Assembly (NCBI GenBank): GCA_014529385.2
Contig: CM043942.1
Location: 56,481,340-56,545,339, forward strand
DNA length: 64,000 nucleotides
Direction: 5' to 3'
Origin: Adiantum capillus-veneris
Taxonomy: Eukaryota > Streptophyta > Polypodiopsida > Polypodiales > Pteridaceae
Both the position numbers and the translations under genes were made by a program. A model generated the notes under the pieces. The model was not told the DNA's origin. It made no database searches and was given only the letters and a program-made list of their open reading frames with translations. How positions within the stretch are numbered: position 1 is the stretch's first letter; every line of letters starts with the position of its first letter. Positions 47,066 through 58,866 of the stretch are shown here, one piece after another.

Positions 47066-48478
47066 TCAGTTACAATCTTTTACAAAAATACATTGGGAAA
47101 ATGGAATGTTCTCACACAGAAAGCTCTTCTCTTTCCTGGAGCGAACAATCTTTTCATTGATTACAAAGAGATATTGCTTGGGCAAGGTATATTTGAGATA
47201 AAAATACTCGCGAAGGTGACTAAGATGCCAGTCATTGTTCACTGTAATGTGGTGCACCACATCATTGTGGAGATGTATTTGCAAGTCAACTGATTCTCTA
47301 GTAGCAACCTTAGAGTCTAGTGCCTCCCATTCTCCCATTGTCAGCTTCCATCTTCTATAGGGAAATACCATCGACAAGTTTTGCTTCGCGATATGGTATC
47401 TGAACACCACCTTGTCAGCAACTACAGAGCACTTGATTCTATCTCTCTGGTGGTTGACCACCTTAGTTTCCCATCCAGTTGCAAGAAACCCGTTGATCAC
47501 TTCCCCCTTTGCAAGTCCACAATGTTGGTGTCCTGTGAACACTTTGGAGTCGAAATATAAACACAAACACATGAAGAGACATAAACCATGTTACCGGGGC
47601 TTTATGGGAACCATAGGTGCACTTTATTGCTGCTTGCACATCCAACTTGATTCTTCTTTTGGTTGTTGTGATCAAGGCATTGTTTGGCTTAGGCCATTCC
47701 AAACTCTCCAAGGTTGGCGAGTGAACTAGAGATAGATTACCATATCCATTTCACCTAGGTGTGACATAAGTATGATCATAAAAAAAATGTCATGTGAGGC
47801 AAGCTCAGAGGACTAACAACTAGCATAGAGCAATTTACCAATCTCAGTGTGGATGGCTTCAAAAGTTCCAGTGAAGGACTCTATTGGCTCCCACTCCACA
47901 AAATCGGATGGAAAAACATATGTAAACATGAACAAAAGGCAATGGAAATCTTACAATCATCAAAAGCAACACACAAGGCAGAAATACTACATAGATAACC
48001 AAGCAATTTGCAAGAGGAGTAAAAATTACAATTTGCAGGAAACCTTGATGGAACCACTGCTGTCTCTAGCTTCAGTTGTGAAGCAACATACACATGCTAC
48101 ACCTTCGCAAGACTCTTGTCATCTTGTATTTTCTTGAACTCCATGATTCTTCCCTTCCAATGGTGTGCTCGAGAAGCCATGTCTCCTTGAGACCTTGTGT
48201 GCACCTCTTGAGTTGGGCTGCATTGTCACCCACATCATTCGTTTTAACTCCATCATCACCCAATATCCATTGTCGTGTTGTACATTGCTGCATGAAATGG
48301 TATCAATGACACTCCTAGGTCGTCGAGTACCTGATGATGCCATGGGAAATAGTGGCACAACCTGCACACAAACACTTATGATTAGACATTGCACATCCAT
48401 GTTCTCAGCTATATAAAGAGCAAGAATCTTGATGGTACACAAAGGTGAAGGATGCCACTTATGGCTATACTGCTCCAT
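47066..48478 (-). pseudogene. Candidate multi-exon gene or gene relic (unknown product)
   Basis: Read leftwards from an ATG at 48478 (MEQYSHKWHPSPLCTIKILA). A candidate exon at 47893-47839 encodes WEPIESFTGTFEAIHTEI. Its donor at 47838 and an acceptor at 47726 are in phase with the next exon 47725-47595 (HSPTLESLEWPKPNNAL). A last open frame (47572-47066) encodes a 150-residue protein with WETKVVNHQRDRIKCSVV and HLREYFYLKYTLPKQYLF. Other junctions could not be settled, and one frame has a stop at about 48117. No domain is recognised. It may be a true gene, a pseudogene, or chance. Confidence 0.3.
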
Positions 48479-49139
48479 CTTCTTGTTGACTTAATGTGGT
48501 AGAAATTTTGCAAAGCTTGAGAGGGAAGTAGATCCTCTCTAGAGAGCTTAATGGAAAAGGAGCAAGAAAACTGTTGAGGAAAGAAAGAGGGATGATGTAG
48601 CAGAAGGATATGATGTATACTTCAGCTTTAGCTAGAGGTGTTTAGTGAAGCCCATGGAGTAATGGAGAACTTCAGTTTGAGGAGAATGCAGCCCTCAAGA
48701 ATGCAGTAAGCTTGAGGAGGGAAAGGAGGTTCAAACTTCTGTTGTGGAGTTTTTGGGAGGGAAAACTGAAAGGAAGGAAAGAGAAACAAGGTGAAGTGAA
48801 GAGAAGTGAGAGATGGTACAGTAGAGAGAGAGGGAAGGAATGATCATCACATTTTTGGAGGGGAGCCCTTTTAGGAGAGACGGGGGAGAAAAATTGACAG
48901 CTAGTAGAGAGAGAAAGGATTGGTTTTTACTCAACTATTTAGAGAAAAGTTCATTTTTTTGAATTTATAAGAGATTTTCTCTTTGTATTTTATAAAAGAG
49001 TACAAGTTTGACCACTTACTTTTAGGCCCTGCAATACCCACCATTTCAGTCCACATGGCATCCACCCATTTGCCCCTTCCATAATCTCCTTTTCAATCCC
49101 ATGGAAAATAAAGAGCCCCCCTTAGACCCCATTCCCTTC
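48479..49139. other. GA-rich stretch with no recognised gene
   Basis: 48520-48930 is GA-rich with open frames on the opposite strand caused by composition; the rest is AT-rich. Confidence 0.4.
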
Positions 49140-50905
49140 ATAATGAGAGTGGGGTTCTCTTGTCTCTTGAGTCACATGGATGTGGGCTCAATAGGAGAGA
49201 ATTATTGAGGTAAAATAGAGAAGATTTTAGAGAGGTGAGTGATTTTTGTGTGAGGTTGCCTACTCCAAGGTAGAGTAGAGTGGGTGCAATTTACAAGAAA
49301 GGGTTAGCAATTAGTGCTAGCAATCACTAGAAGAAGTTAGTATTATAGTTACAATGGGTAGAATGACTTGAAGGATGAGAAAAGAGGGGTGAATGAGATG
49401 GGTGTACCCTTGATATGGTGAATCCTTGATGAATCTTGGACTCACTCATGCGTAGATTGTCAAAAGTGACGGCCGTTCTTCTTCTTCTTCTTCTTTTCAT
49501 GCTATCACTATAGTTTAAATCACCACAAAGAGAATAAGGGTTTTAGTGATAAAAAAACCCTCATTTTGAAGAGACTAATTATGGTTGGGTTGTTGATTTC
49601 TTATGCATTCTTGAAAGGGTATAGTAAAATTCTATATGGGAGTAATAGAGAGAGATATGGAGATGGTGGATGTAGGTAGAGCTTCAAAAGAGAGCTATGG
49701 GTGTGACAGGGGAGGGTAATGGTGGAGGAAGGTGAGGTAAACCATGGAAGTTTTAAGTTTGAGTGAGTGAGGGAGAGGAATGAGTGTGTGTGTGTGTGTG
49801 TGGAAGTGTGAAGGGAAGTATGAAAAGAAGTGAGAGAAGACTAGGGTGACTTGTGAGAAAACGTGGGCAGACTGGGGTCCACCATTAAATTCATATCTCA
49901 CCTATGGTAGCTCCAAAAACTATGCAAAAAATTGATCTCATTATTCAGGTTGTGGGCTATAGTTTGTTTGTTGGTTGTTGCTTCAAACTCCAAGAAGAGA
50001 TAGGTGCCAAAAATATCACCAAAAAGCATGTTTTTGATGACTACAAAAGTCTTTTACCTCCTTTGTTGAATTTACACAATGCATCCAAGAGTGAGCCCCT
50101 CCTTTGTCATATCATGATACAAAGCATCCAAGTTATCTTTACACATGCATGAAGGAGGATTACTGGTGAATAAAGAAATATATACATGGTCGGACTAATA
50201 TATGGACTATTCATCGATTTTAACTCAATGAGCACATGGTGTTAGAATAATGAGTATATATTGAAAAAAATGGAAGAATTATGGATATGAAAAAATATAT
50301 TGGAGTCATATGATATGGTCCCTCTTTTGTATTATTTTGGGTGAAAGAGGAAAAGTATGCAAGTAAATGAGAACTATATAATAAAAATGACTAAGAGAGT
50401 AGGAGCCGTTTTTTTTTTGTTTTCACAAGGGTGAGGGTGAAAATGTGGGGGTGATTTGTATTTATATATATATATATATATATTTAGTAGATTAGATAAT
50501 GTACACATTGGCAACAAACATATACTTATGGTGCAAGAGGATAAAACAAAGCATACATAGCCTAATAAAACACACACCTAGGTATAAATATTTAAATAAA
50601 AAACCAAAATAAATATAAAAAATCCCTATATTTAGGCCCTATATACAATGACATATTTACACACAAAGAGGTCATAATATAATTTTCGTTTTTATTTAAT
50701 TTATTTTTTTGGCTCAACTAGCCCAGTGATTAGCTAATTGAGGGTTTTTAAGGAGATATGGGGAAAGTCGCGTAGCTCACACACGCCTATGTACAGTGAA
50801 AGGGTGAGGATAACCACAATGTTTAAGTGATTTGATAGGGTGAGATAGCTCACTATGGCAATTTTGGATAGCCAAAAAGCGGTTATCACTGTAAATAGGG
50901 CCTAA
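49140..50905 (-). repeat. Repeat R1, copy d
   Basis: Reverse complement of 32235-33950. Marks in order: TCACATGGATGTGGGCTC, a TTCTTCTTCTTC run at 49480, core GGGCAGACTGGGGTCCACC at 49865, TAGTAGATTAGATA near 50485 after a TA run (50463-50482), TTTAGGCCCTATATACAATG at 50631, and GATAACCGC-type end at 50880. The CT-run end of R1 is missing on the left. Confidence 0.6.
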
Positions 50906-51463
50906 CAAACAAAAGGGACTAACAATACTGACAAAAAGGGGGCAAATTAACAATATATTCATCTACCGTGATCAATGTATACATGAGCAACCAGGGGCCA
51001 AGCCAAATTTTGGTCATCATTAATGGTTCTAGATGTGTTTGGTAGCCAGAAGATGTCAGCAGTACCCATCAGTCATGTCCAAGACCGAAATCCAAAAAGA
51101 TAGCTTAGAAACCCAAATACCGGTCCAAATCAAGCCAAGCTTTGTGTTGAGCAAATACTAGCTAAGGGTGAGAAAAAAAGGGGATAAAAGTCCAATCGCT
51201 AGCCAAAGATGTTATTTTTCAAATTTGAAGCCATGATAGCCATCTACATATCTTGTACATCATGTATATGATTTTTGAGGCCAGATAGACAATGATAACT
51301 TATAGATTGTATCTATTATGAATGATGTTGGATAAAGCCTTTTTGAAGCAAGTTTTAACTTGGTGACATAACACCAAAATTGATTTACACACACTCAAAA
51401 GCAATGAAATTAGTAGTGAAATTACTCTATTCTAAACTGCATCATCTATTCGCTAGCTTAGGT
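50906..51463 (-). other. Possible leader of a - strand gypsy element
   Basis: Lies just after (on the - strand) the primer-binding site at 51464-51488. No coding frame; no gag is found before R1 copy d. Confidence 0.25.
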
Positions 51464-51488
51464 TATCGATCCCGGTAACAGCGACAAA
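51464..51488 (-). other. Primer-binding site-like sequence after an LTR end (gypsy type)
   Basis: On the - strand an LTR-like ending GGCCCCCAACA (to 51489) is followed by TTTGTCGCTGTTACCGGGAT, close to the TGGCGCCGTTGCCGGGGA-type site and similar in layout to 1011-1032. Confidence 0.45.
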
Positions 51489-52038
51489 TGTTGGGGGCCT
51501 TTGTAGCGTCACCTAATGACAATTCAAAACCAACAAATTTTCAATCTTAAGATCGGCAACCCGGATAGGGCATGGAAGCATGAGCATCATTGGATGTATT
51601 GAATGAGAGGAGTCAAGAGAATTCTCTTCCAATGCAATAGAGATTAGCCATGAATCCCTTACTCTAATCACACCATAATCATCAATCAAGCATCACCTAC
51701 ACATATTAAGCCCGCCAAAGTCCAACTTGCCATAGACTTGAGTCTCAAAGCACTCTCTTGACAAGCACACACTAATTGCATTGGCGTTGGCCTCTCCAAT
51801 CACCACATGCCAATCAAGGTACTTTATCAAAAGCTACACACACAAGGGTGAATGGTGCTTGAGTCTCATTAAACCCATCCACACATGAGCAAACAGTATG
51901 GCACATACTCTAATCACAAGATTAAGAACCTACTTAATCAACCTAATTAGAGATGTTAAACATCACAAATCAAGTACTGATAGAAGGATAGGAGTGGTCA
52001 ATAAGCAAGAATTCATCACCACACACTCAAATCTAGAA

Positions 52039-52160
52039 TAATGAGAAGGTGAAACTACTTCATGACATAATGGAATATAAAAGAATTAAGACTAATGAAT
52101 AATGAGAAGGTGAAACTACTTCATGACATAATGGAATATAAAAGAGTTAAGACTAATGAA
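52039..52160. repeat. 61-bp tandem duplication
   Basis: TAATGAGAAGGTGAAACTAC... repeats at a 61-bp period with one base difference (AAGAATTAAG versus AAGAGTTAAG), so it is recent. Confidence 0.85.
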
Positions 52161-52240
52161 GAAAATAGAGATTAGATTAAGAAATGATTCTCTAATTACA
52201 AAGGATTAGCACTAGCCTTCTAAGCATGGGTATTAACACT

Positions 52241-53571
52241 AGGTTGGTAACCTAACAGGACATAAAAGTGTCCTTTCAGGGTTTTGAAAAAAACCTCCAA
52301 AACCATAGTAGATCCACTCATTTTGTAAAATCCTTTCATGAGGTTATAGTTCAAGGCCTACTACACATGGAAAAAATAAGAAACTTGTAAAATTTGTCAT
52401 CTTTTGGTCACACCAAGCCTCCAAAGTTGATGGACCAGTACATTTTCATCAAAACAGTCATTTCTTACGTTTTATTACATAAAAATAAGATTAGGGATTT
52501 TTGTAGGACTTGAGATAAATTCCCTAGTTAACTTCAATGGGTTGGTGATCAGAACATATGATTGCTTCTCACTCACTATTTTTTGCTTTGCCAAAAGAAA
52601 TAGGTACAAAAAAGTTGAATTTTTACCATTCTTCAAACCTATCATCAAAGTTTCTATAGCCACGCTCAATGCAAATAATATATGCATGTTTTCTTAGTTC
52701 CCTATTGTCCTTTAGGTTCATAAGGAGCCATGGAGCATGTCAAAATAATAATACATCTCTTACCAAGGGGAATCTTGGGGACAAAGATGAAGTGTTAAAT
52801 ACAGCAAACATGAAAAAACTGGGTTCAACATTATGAGTTGTAGAATCCCATAGAAACTATTCAATATCTAGCCAAATTTAATCCTTATGACTAGATATGG
52901 TTACTACCTACAAAATTCATGTAGTTGTCACAAGAAACTAACAATATTGAAAAGGCTATACTTGATATACTAGAATTTTTTGTTTTCTTCTATAATTGAA
53001 AAAATCAACCATCGTTGTCTACTATGCAAAATAGGGTATTAGGTGCCCCAAAACTCAAGGAATATTAGCTTTATATTACAATATGCGACATAGAAAATCA
53101 AAACTGCATTTGGATATCATGAAAGCCACCAAAAAAATCATAGAAGAGCTAAAATTGGCTAAAACGCAGGATTTGACAATTTTTGTAATTTGGTCATAAC
53201 TTATAACTTTAACATTTATTTCTCCCTAGAAGCATCAGTACATGTTGAGGAGTACTAAAGATAGTTCTCTAGCATTATAGAACTCACAAACATGAATTTT
53301 AGAGTGGTATAGTTGCAAAAAGTTGAAAAAAGCCAAAAACAGGACCCGTTTTTTCACACAGTTTAGATTGTGAAATGTTGTGCAAGGACAAGGTTAAAGA
53401 TGGAATTGATATTCCAAAAAAATGTCGAGTTTTTTTCAGCTCATGAGACATTTTTCTAGACAGATAGCATCTCAAAATCCATTTTGAAACTCTTGACATA
53501 ATTCAAGGAAAATGGTCACTTAACAGGACATAAAAGTGTCCCAGGACATAAAAGTGTCCCATTACCAACCT
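52241..53571. repeat. Block bounded by 21-bp direct repeats and 10-bp inverted repeats
   Basis: TAACAGGACATAAAAGTGTCC occurs at 52253-52273 and 53521-53541, with one more partial copy at 53543-53560. Outside these are AGGTTGGTAA (52241) and TTACCAACCT (53562), an inverted pair. No coding frame inside. Confidence 0.5.
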
Positions 53572-53890
53572 ACTGTTAAGCTCTAGGCCATCCATAAAGC
53601 AAACACACAAGAGGGAGCTATCAAGAGTGGATACTCAAGAATGAAGCCTCTTTGCAAAAAGGGCTTTCTTATAAAGGCATGCACCACAAGCCTTTCTACT
53701 ATGGGATTAAGTTGAGCCCTCTAGCTAGCATATACAATTTGGAACTCCCAATTGAGCCCAAGACTTTATACAATGTGAATAGAAAATATTGTGCACATCC
53801 ATAGCATATCCCTTGCTTGATGCATAATCGGTGTAGCATGTGTTAGCCGCTGCTAAAATTTCTTCTGGATTTTATGTATTTATTTTTTTG

Positions 53891-54000
53891 ATTTGTCAAA
53901 GTTTGGGTGGGGAAATTTACTGAGGTTGCTATATAAGCAATCTCTTCCCTCTGTTGTATACACGTTCATTTATTTATTGAAAAAGTTGATTGGTTTAAGA

Positions 54001-54055
<55 letters not shown>
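53891..54055 (+). repeat. LTR-like promoter module with microsatellite, copy 2
   Basis: GGTTGCTATATAAG (TATA at 53930-53937), TTGTATACACGTTCA, TTGATTGGTTTAAGAG, then CT run 54004-54055. It matches 18522-18641 in order and spacing. Confidence 0.5.
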
Positions 54056-54058
<3 letters not shown>

Positions 54059-54109
54059 TGCTCACTCTCCTTGGTCTCTACGCTTCCACATTGTTGACTT
54101 TGACAGATG

Positions 54110-54680
54110 CGGGTAGTGGTCTCTATGTAGTGCAAGTAGATATTAATATAGCCCTAGTCCTGCACCATCTTTAATTGGAACATGAACATCCTTCCTACGA
54201 TAACATTGTAGTTATTCCTAGTACCATAATCTACTATAGTAAATGTATGTGAATACTCAATTACATAAGAAGTCATTACCACATGTTCTAGGATACCAAT
54301 TGGCTTTCCAATTATATAGCCATTCTCTAGTTGCAATTTCATCCCAGTTATTTTAAGGGCAAGATTTCCCCATTCCTCCCAAATCAATTTAGTAGCAATG
54401 GCAACCCCCGTTCCACTATCCAGGGTTGGTATGGTTTGTACTCTATGGTGCTCTATGGATAGTGTGGTGTTCCCTTCTTCACCTTTGTAGTAATCACCAA
54501 TTTTATTTATAGGAACTGGCTTTGCATCCTTTCTGGGTTGGTTCCACTCCTCCATTTCCCAGTTTAGAGTTTTAGTTGGGTTTTCCATAATGGTTTGAGT
54601 AGTCTCAATCAACTTTTTGCACATCTCCAGCTAATGGTTTTCCCATTCTGCATAAGGATAAGTCAACCATCTATGTTCCA
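54110..54680 (-). pseudogene. Gypsy linker-protease relic, copy C
   Basis: From 54680 leftwards: HRWLTYPYAEWEN and LEMCKKLIETTQTIME (as in copy A), then an internal deletion, then VPINKIGDYYKGEE. A retropepsin follows with active-site DSGTG and hydrophobic flanks, ILEHVVMTS and IVGRMFM, then QLKMVQDWG near 54150. The 157-residue frame (54624-54154) is open. A protease would cut the polyprotein in the particle. It is a fragment only, joined to repeat R2 at 54680, and supplies the protease half missing from copies A and B. Confidence 0.75.
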
Positions 54681-55900
54681 TCAGCTATGCATATAGCAAG
54701 GCTATGTGTTGTTAATGAAAATGTTTCATTGTTTGTACCTAGAAGTGACTTATTGTTTCACATTCTATTATGGTTCAAATACTTCAACAAGACTTGCAAG
54801 TAATTGCAGTAAAAAGTATTTAGTTTCTTCTTAGAACTATTTACACTCCTCTTTTGTGTGTGCTATGAGAATCATATTCTCCATAAGTATTGGCAAATAT
54901 GATCATGGATATGCAGGTTCAGATCTCTTTTTGCTAAATGCATGCAAACTAGGTGTTATGGGCCCTAGTGTCTAGAAAAGGCTGATTTGGAGCGGCATGC
55001 ACATTCATGACATAGATCTAACAATCACCAATAGAGGTCATGGCATGGTTTGAGTGCTTGCTGATCTTTCATGCTATAAACCATCCATTAAAGTTGTTTA
55101 ACAACACTTGTATCTTAGCAATTTTGAGTAGGTATCCGACAATTTTTAGCCTTGAAACTATTCCTGATACAATGTGCTCAAAATGGTCTAATAAACTAAT
55201 TTGACTAGAACTTAGGGACCTGTTGTGACACATAATTGAAATAACGAGGGTTAGTTTCAATCCCAGAGACTCATATTATCCACATGTGGAATATGTCTCA
55301 AATAAGGCTCTCTCAAAAAACAACATCCTTCAAGTACATGATGTACTTGTGTGTGGAGGTAATTATAAACACTCTACAATGTGAGCAAGAGGGACACTCA
55401 CTAACCTTGCTCCACACTAGCTAAACCAAACTCCTTGAGTTTCAAGACTATGTTGTATCTTATGTAACACATTTGTCAAAGAAAACCCTACATATAGGTC
55501 CATAGATGCATAATGCAGAAATGTATTTGGGACACTTCAACCCAAAATTCTTTGCTCTTACATGACATTGTCATATCTTTAAAGAGAAGAATGGATGAAA
55601 TCATGCAAGCTTATTCATCCAACTTGAAAAACTTAAGTGATACATATTCAAAAAGGGAATAAAATCAAATCATATGCATACCTGGAGGTTGAACATAACG
55701 CTAACTTACCTGTAGTCATGTGCACTTTGCAAACCGGAAAGATGCAGCTGGAAAGATGCCTAACCACAAAACAAGCCTTAAAAAGGTAATATATTGGTGA
55801 ATTGTTGAACAACACTAAATAAAAGATTAGTGAAAAAAAGCATTATAAATTGGTACCCATGGGTGTTGTCTAATTTGAATTGTGAAACAAAATTATTCCA
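54681..55900 (+). repeat. Repeat R2, copy 2, with internal inversion
   Basis: 55067-55900 follows 19745-20400 in direct orientation. 54681-55066 matches 19365-19745 as reverse complement (for example TATGCATATAGCAAGGCTATG here, CATAGCCTTGCTATATGCATA there). Confidence 0.7.
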
Positions 55901-57009
55901 CCTAATTTTTTTGCCGAAGAGATTGGTTTACGCGATGAAGTTCTTGAGTCTTTGAGATCTGTTTGTAGGATGAATTTAGTCCCCAAGAGAGCTGGTCCTT
56001 CCAGACCAAATACAACTTCTCTGACTCTTGCAACCAGTGTACTAGTTACACCAACTCATGGTGCCACACCTATTACAAGTGTCTCAATTACAATGATGGG
56101 TCAAGCTACATTAGAGACTGTGCTCTCTAGTTCTTCTTCAAGATGACGTAGGTCTCCTCATTCTTTTGGTGGTGGTTGTTGTGGTATGGTGTTACGGATG
56201 CATCCACACCACTGCTAGAGAGTCTGTCTTTCTCTTCAGTAGAGAGTACACCACTTAGCATACTATGTACACCTTGGGGATCACATGAGTTTGATCCTAG
56301 CAACAAGGAGTACAAAATTAGGGATGGGGCATCGGTTATGGTTAGGGCCAAAAAGGCAATGAGATAGAGGGTTTGAGAGCTTTGTACAATGGTGCATTTT
56401 TGGTACTCTATGATGAATCATTGGGATGCTCAAGATCAAGGGAGTAAGAATTACATCCTTGATGCCATTCACAAAGAGTATAGGCCAACGGATCGGTATG
56501 ATCTGGTCTCTAATGATTGGATCCTAAGTGTGGCTATTGTGATGATGTCACATCATCGATCAGAGGCAAGAGACATGCACAAAAATAATGAGCCAAAACC
56601 AACATGGTTGGATGCAGAGGAGGGGGAAGGGGTCATGCAAGAGATGCACGAGCATCCTGACAGGTTTTAGCAGTAGAGAGATCCATCTAGAGTACACTTG
56701 GAGTCTGTAGGATCATCTCATCTTAGAAGTGGATGCTACAAGAGTCTTCAGCGTGAGTTTGTGAGTGTCGTACACTATTTAAATAGCCTATGTATGTATA
56801 TATGTTTTTCTAATATTTATCTTATGGTAACATGTTTAGTGTACAGGAACTTGCCACCATGAAGCGTCCTCTAACATGTCAAGAAGAAAAATATGGATTC
56901 AAGCAGGGATTGGAAGCTCTTCCATGCCATCTTTAGGATGAGGGAGAGGCCATCAACTAGGACACATTACCTTGATGCGAGTATGGTTTAGGTATATATT
57001 TTCATTGAG
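55901..57009 (+). other. Weak coding relic, unassigned
   Basis: Several + strand frames in one stretch: 55952-56146 (Ser/Thr-rich, ending SSSSSR) and 56389-56670 (HWDAQDQGSKNYILDAIHKE, then SVAIVMMSHHRSEARDMH and KPTWLDAEEGE). The second loosely recalls the conserved C-terminal part of plant CACTA-associated proteins (Ptta/En-Spm type), but the match is too weak to call. Confidence 0.2.
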
Positions 57010-57740
57010 TATAGCTCATGCATAGTTAGTTATGGTTATACTTTTGGTTCATGTATACTTAGATGTCAACTATGGTTCTAGTTATATTCATGTATAGTCA
57101 CTTTTGATTTCAGTTATGATTATGAACATTGTTACGGAATTACTGTTTGGTTATGGTTTTGGAAATTTGTTAAGGTTATGGTTTCAAAATCTTGTGACGA
57201 TTATGGTTATGTTTTTGAAATAATATTATGGTTATGGTTATGGTTTTAGAATCCGCTTAAGGTTATTGTTATGGTTTTGGAGTCATGCTATGGTCGTAGT
57301 GGTGGAGTTTCTCTTTGGTTAAGGTTTTGGAATTATGTTATAGTTAGGGTTTTGGAATATGCTTAAGGTTATTGTTAGGGATTTGGAGTCATGTTATGGT
57401 CATGGTTATGGAATCTCTCTTTGGTTATGGTTTTGGAATCATGTTATGATTATGGTTATGGTTATGGTTTCAAAAGCTTGTAATGTCTATGGTTTTGGAA
57501 TCATGCTATGGTTATAGTTATGGTTTTGGAATCATGTTATGGTCATGGTTATGGTTTGAGAACTGATGTTTTGGGAATCTTGTTATAGTTATGGTTTGCA
57601 AATCTTGTTATCGTTATGATTTTGGAATCTTGATATAGTTATGCTTTGTGAATTTTGTGATGATTGTGGTTTTGAAATCTTGTTATGTTTATGGTTTGTG
57701 AATCTTGTCATGGTTATGGTTCTAAAATCTTGTTATGGTA
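57010..57740 (+). repeat. GGTTATGGTTTTGGAATC minisatellite
   Basis: About 730 bp of degenerate units of roughly 18-30 bp built from GGTTATGG, TTTTGGAATC and ATGTTAT. Unit length varies, so it grew by irregular slippage or unequal exchange. Confidence 0.85.
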
Positions 57741-57830
57741 ATGGTTACATTGTCAATATGTGCTCACAAGACTCCTCAATTTTTGCCCAAAATATAGATG
57801 GAGTGCGGTTGCTTCTGTACTCTTCCTTTT

Positions 57831-57895
57831 GAGTAGAGAGGACTAATTTTTGGTGTTGTAGTACATGCAACACCAACTGCTAGTCCTCTCTGCTC
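57831..57895. other. Hairpin-forming inverted repeat
   Basis: Arms 57831-57858 and 57867-57895 (GAGTAGAGAGGACTA and TAGTCCTCTCTGCTC at the base, GGTGTTG / CAACACC near an 8-base loop). The stem is about 28 bp with a small internal mismatch patch. Confidence 0.75.
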
Positions 57896-58191
57896 AATTT
57901 TTTTTTCAGGTTATGGTGTCAGCTTAGGCGTTTGTATAGGCATCAGTATGCACTATGAAGTATGCATCAAAATCAACGTTGATATTTTCCACCACATATA
58001 CCGATGCACTACATACCAATGCCTATTCTGATGGTACAATACCAACGCGTATATTCACACTTATACTGACGTTTTGGAATTTTAAATTTTGTTTATTTCC
58101 ATTGGTGTAGGCACTAATTTTTGCACGACATGTTGTAGTGTGCTGATTGTGATGCCATTTTATCCAAGCTTGAAGAAGTTGACACTTTTAA
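57896..58191. other. No recognised feature
   Basis: AT-rich; repeated short GATGC / GTATGCA phrases only. Confidence 0.3.
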
Positions 58192-58374
58192 AGAAAAATC
58201 CATTTTTGGTGATAAAAAGGTTTTGGTTGTAGGACATATGTGTGGTCTATATGGAATATTTCCTTATGAGTACACTTTTTAGGGAAAAAATTCATTTTTG
58301 GTGATAAAAAGGTTTTGGTTGTAGGACATGTGATGTGGTCTATATGGAATATTTTCTTATGACCAAGTCCAGTT
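58192..58374. repeat. 92-bp tandem duplication
   Basis: CATTTTTGGTGATAAAAAGG starts at 58201 and 58293. The two units stay near-identical through TGGTCTATATGGAATATTT. Confidence 0.8.
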
Positions 58375-58806
58375 AAAGTCAAAGATATACAAAAGCCGAA
58401 GGAGACATGCACATTATTTACTAAAGTTGGTCGATTTTTGGATACATGCATGTTTTTCTTTATCTGGTTGTCACTCTATGAAGTCCCTTAACCTTGAATG
58501 TTTTTATATTGAGGTAGAGATAACCCTATTATACATATGTTGTAAAGGGCTAGGTATAAAGATGAAGAGGACATGCATACCACAAGTGATGATCTTGAGG
58601 GGTTCACTATATAAATATCTTGTATAGCACATGCATTTGAGAGGTATTTATAAAACCCCCTATTCTACAACTTTTGAGGTATATAGAGATCCCATTATGT
58701 ACCATGTTTCTCAATAAAAAGTACCTTAACACTCTTACCAAGAAAGAGGGATGCAGTGATCCATTGAAGATCATGCGTGTGAACTCACTCACACGTGCGA
58801 ATGTGG

Positions 58807-58843
<37 letters not shown>

Positions 58844-58866
58844 CGCGCGCGCACACACACACACAC
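58807..58866. repeat. 60-bp alternating purine-pyrimidine tract
   Basis: GCGC, (CA)n, TGCGCGCGC, (CA)n without a break in alternation; it can adopt Z-DNA. Confidence 0.85.

Larger units (their letters stand above)
51489..53890. other. AT-rich region, perhaps LTR of a - strand gypsy element, with local repeats
   Basis: If the primer site is real, sequence upstream of it on the - strand (51489 and rising) would be LTR. No coding frame is seen. Local features: 61-bp tandem duplication (52039-52160) and a pair of 21-bp direct repeats (52253 and 53521). Confidence 0.35.

Noticed and set aside
57010..57740. Repeat array as CRISPR
   Set aside because: Units vary in length, no unique spacers, plant-like sequence.
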